NCBI RefSeq assembly: GCF_006717045.1
Contig: NZ_VFPH01000003.1
Span: forward strand, 1,240,001 to 1,304,000
DNA length: 64,000 nt
Direction: 5' to 3'
From: Pseudonocardia cypriaca
Lineage (GTDB): Bacteria; Actinomycetota; Actinomycetes; Mycobacteriales; Pseudonocardiaceae
Notes under the pieces: model-generated
The model's database searches: none
Told to the model about the DNA's origin: nothing
Seen by the model: the letters and a program-made list of their open reading frames with translations, nothing else
Part shown: one piece after another, positions 62,695 through 64,000 of the stretch
Layout: each line of letters starts with the position of its first letter
Numbering within the stretch: the stretch's first letter is position 1
Position numbers and translations under genes: made by a program

Positions 62695-64000
62695 CTACAG
62701 CTTCGCCAGCTCGTCGGTGAGGTCGTCGAGGCCGAGGCTGCCCAGCGACAGCGCGGCGGCGTGCCAGGCCTTCAGGTCGAAGTCGGTGCCGCGGGCCGCC
62801 CGCGCCGCGTCCCGGCCGGCCAGCCAGGCCCGCTCGCCGAGCTTGTAGCTGATCGCCTGGCCCGGCCAGCCGAGGTAGCGGACGATCTCGCTGTCCAGGA
62901 ACGCCCCCGGTCGCCCGGAGTGCGCGCCGAAGAACTCGCGCGCGATCTCCGGGGTCCAGGTCTCGCCCGGGTGGAGCGGGGAGTCGGCCGGCACCTGCAG
63001 CTGCAGGTGCATGCCGATGTCGATCACGACGCGCACCGCGCGCATCTGCTGCGCGTCGAGGTAGCCGAGCCGAGCGCCGGGCACCGTGAGGTATCCCAGC
63101 TCGTCCATCAGGCGTTCCGCGTAGAGCGCCCAGCCCTCGGCGTTGCCGGACACCATGCCGATCGTGGTCTGGTACGTCGAGAGCCGGTCGGCGAGGTGGG
63201 TCCACTGGGCCAGCTGCAGGTGGTGCCCCGGAACCCCCTCGTGGTACCAGGTGCTGATCAGCTGCCACAGCGGGAACCGGGTCTCGCCCATGGTGGGCAG
63301 CCACGTGCGGCCCGGGCGGGAGAAGTCGAGGGACGGCCGGGTGTAGTACGGGGCCGCCGCGCTCCCCGGCGGCGCGATCATCGCCTCCACGACGCGCACC
63401 GGTGGTGCGATGTCGAAGTGCGTGCCGTCCAGCTCCGCGATCGCCGTGTCCATCATCTGCTGCAGCCAGGCGCGCACCTCCTCGACGCCGTCCACCGCGG
63501 GGCCGTTCTCGTCGAGATGACGCATCGCGGTGCGCAGGTCCGCCCCGGGTAGCACGGCCTCGGCCTCCCGGCGCATCTCCGCGTCGATCCGCCGGTACTC
63601 CGCCCACCCCCAGGCGTAGGCCTCGTCGAGGTCGAGGTCCGCGCCGGTGGACAGGCGTGCGCCGAGCCGGTACCGGTCCGGCCCGACGGCGTCCGGGGTG
63701 CCCTCCGCCGCCGGCAGGTACGTGTCCGCCAGGTACTCCCGCAGCGTTCCGGTGGCCGCGGCCGCCGCGTCGGCCGCACCCGTCAGCTCGGACCGCACCG
63801 CCGCCGAGACCCCGTCCGGCGCCTTCGCCGCGAACGAGTGGAACCACGAGCCACCCTCGCCGGCGAGCCAGTCGTCGAGCTGACCCACCACCGTCTCCAC
63901 CTGCCGCGGGGCGGCGTGCAACCCGCGTCGCGACCCCTCGGCCAGCGAGGCGGCGGCGTAGCCGCGGAACGAGTCCGGCACCCCGCCCATCCGCCGCGCG
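62695..64000 (-). CDS. DUF885 family metallopeptidase-like protein, 5' part beyond window
   Basis: The last 435 or so residues of a DUF885 protein (full members are about 550-600). The frame has no stop up to the window edge, so the ATG at 63990 is probably internal. Zinc signature HEGVPGHHLQ (HExxH-like with GHH), then a downstream Glu in GNAEGWALYAERLMDELGY, and YLGWPGQAISYKLGERAW. The family is thought to be metal-dependent peptidases or dipeptidases with no visible export signal. The stop is 26 bp from the TetR stop (convergent). Confidence 0.85.
   Translation of the reverse strand, partial: ARRMGGVPDSFRGYAAASLAEGSRRGLHAAPRQVETVVGQLDDWLAGEGGSWFHSFAAKAPDGVSAAVRSELTGAADAAAAATGTLREYLADTYLPAAEGTPDAVGPDRYRLGARLSTGADLDLDEAYAWGWAEYRRIDAEMRREAEAVLPGADLRTAMRHLDENGPAVDGVEEVRAWLQQMMDTAIAELDGTHFDIAPPVRVVEAMIAPPGSAAAPYYTRPSLDFSRPGRTWLPTMGETRFPLWQLISTWYHEGVPGHHLQLAQWTHLADRLSTYQTTIGMVSGNAEGWALYAERLMDELGYLTVPGARLGYLDAQQMRAVRVVIDIGMHLQLQVPADSPLHPGETWTPEIAREFFGAHSGRPGAFLDSEIVRYLGWPGQAISYKLGERAWLAGRDAARAARGTDFDLKAWHAAALSLGSLGLDDLTDELAKL

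Noticed and set aside
1..64000. Insertion sequences, att sites, tRNA or rRNA genes
   Set aside because: No transposase, integrase, terminal repeats or cloverleaf sequence was found on reading both strands.

Overview
The window is very GC-rich, with many GTG starts and almost every third codon position G or C. Its gene content is that of a mycolata-type actinomycete cell wall: rhamnose linker, galactofuran, arabinofuran, and polyprenyl-phosphate-linked ribose, arabinose and galactosamine. This points to the Pseudonocardiales (Pseudonocardia or a relative). Several blocks resemble Mycobacterium tuberculosis gene order from memory: pheA / phosphoglycerate mutase / zincin / septum protein (Rv3838c-Rv3835 type), PAP2-ubiA (Rv3807c-Rv3806c), flippase-ppgS-DUF2304 (Rv3630-Rv3632) and dprE1-dprE2 (Rv3790-Rv3791). 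No rRNA, tRNA, IS element or CRISPR array was seen.

Layout. 1-9.6 kb: a partial macro-domain protein, pheA, a histidine phosphatase, a small metallopeptidase, a septum-formation membrane protein, a DUF1190-like / YgiC-like ATP-grasp / DUF350 module, a degenerate HhH protein, a Phd-PIN toxin-antitoxin pair, a MerR regulator fused to a sliding-clamp-like domain, and a HAD phosphatase. 9.6-22.5 kb: cell-wall sugar genes (PAP2, ubiA, rmlA, rmlB, rmlD, rmlC, a UDP-hexose epimerase, a flippase, ppgS with its DUF2304 partner, a GT2 and a GT-C enzyme), interrupted by a serine hydrolase and a methyltransferase.

22.6-34.3 kb: a single 3,570-residue secreted repeat protein. It has an export signal, an acidic Ser-Asp tract built on a 15-bp tandem repeat, a coiled coil, a long array of paired-cysteine repeats, a beta-rich part, a helical part and a C-terminal PD-(D/E)XK nuclease-like domain. 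A 244-residue orphan gene follows 7 bp later. This is the layout of a polymorphic toxin with its immunity gene, on an unfamiliar non-RHS stalk. The upstream region carries a perfect TGTGA-N6-TCACA site and a candidate promoter.

34.3-39.2 kb: two GT-C membrane enzymes (AftA-like and DUF6541-like) and glf. 39.2-47 kb: an MFS transporter and an organosulfur operon (TauD-type dioxygenase, SsuA, SsuC, SsuB, LLM monooxygenase) with a ROK regulator. Two short leader peptides sit in this region, one of the actinobacterial RHVDL..SALC type and one cysteine-rich. 47-60 kb: two GlfT2-like galactofuranosyltransferases, an Emb-type arabinosyltransferase, an acyltransferase and dprE1/dprE2. DprE1 has Thr at the position equivalent to the benzothiazinone-reactive Cys387. 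60-64 kb: a DUF1707 protein, two RibD-C reductase-like proteins, a divergent TetR regulator with a clear palindromic operator, and a DUF885 metallopeptidase cut by the window edge.

The wall genes form one pathway: dTDP-rhamnose (RmlABCD) for the linker, UDP-Galf (Glf) and GlfT2 for galactan, decaprenyl-phospho-arabinose (UbiA, a PAP2 phosphatase, DprE1/2) feeding AftA-like and Emb arabinosyltransferases, and PpgS with a flippase and GT-C enzymes for a galactosamine-type decoration. Start codons are often uncertain; the reasoning is given where it matters.
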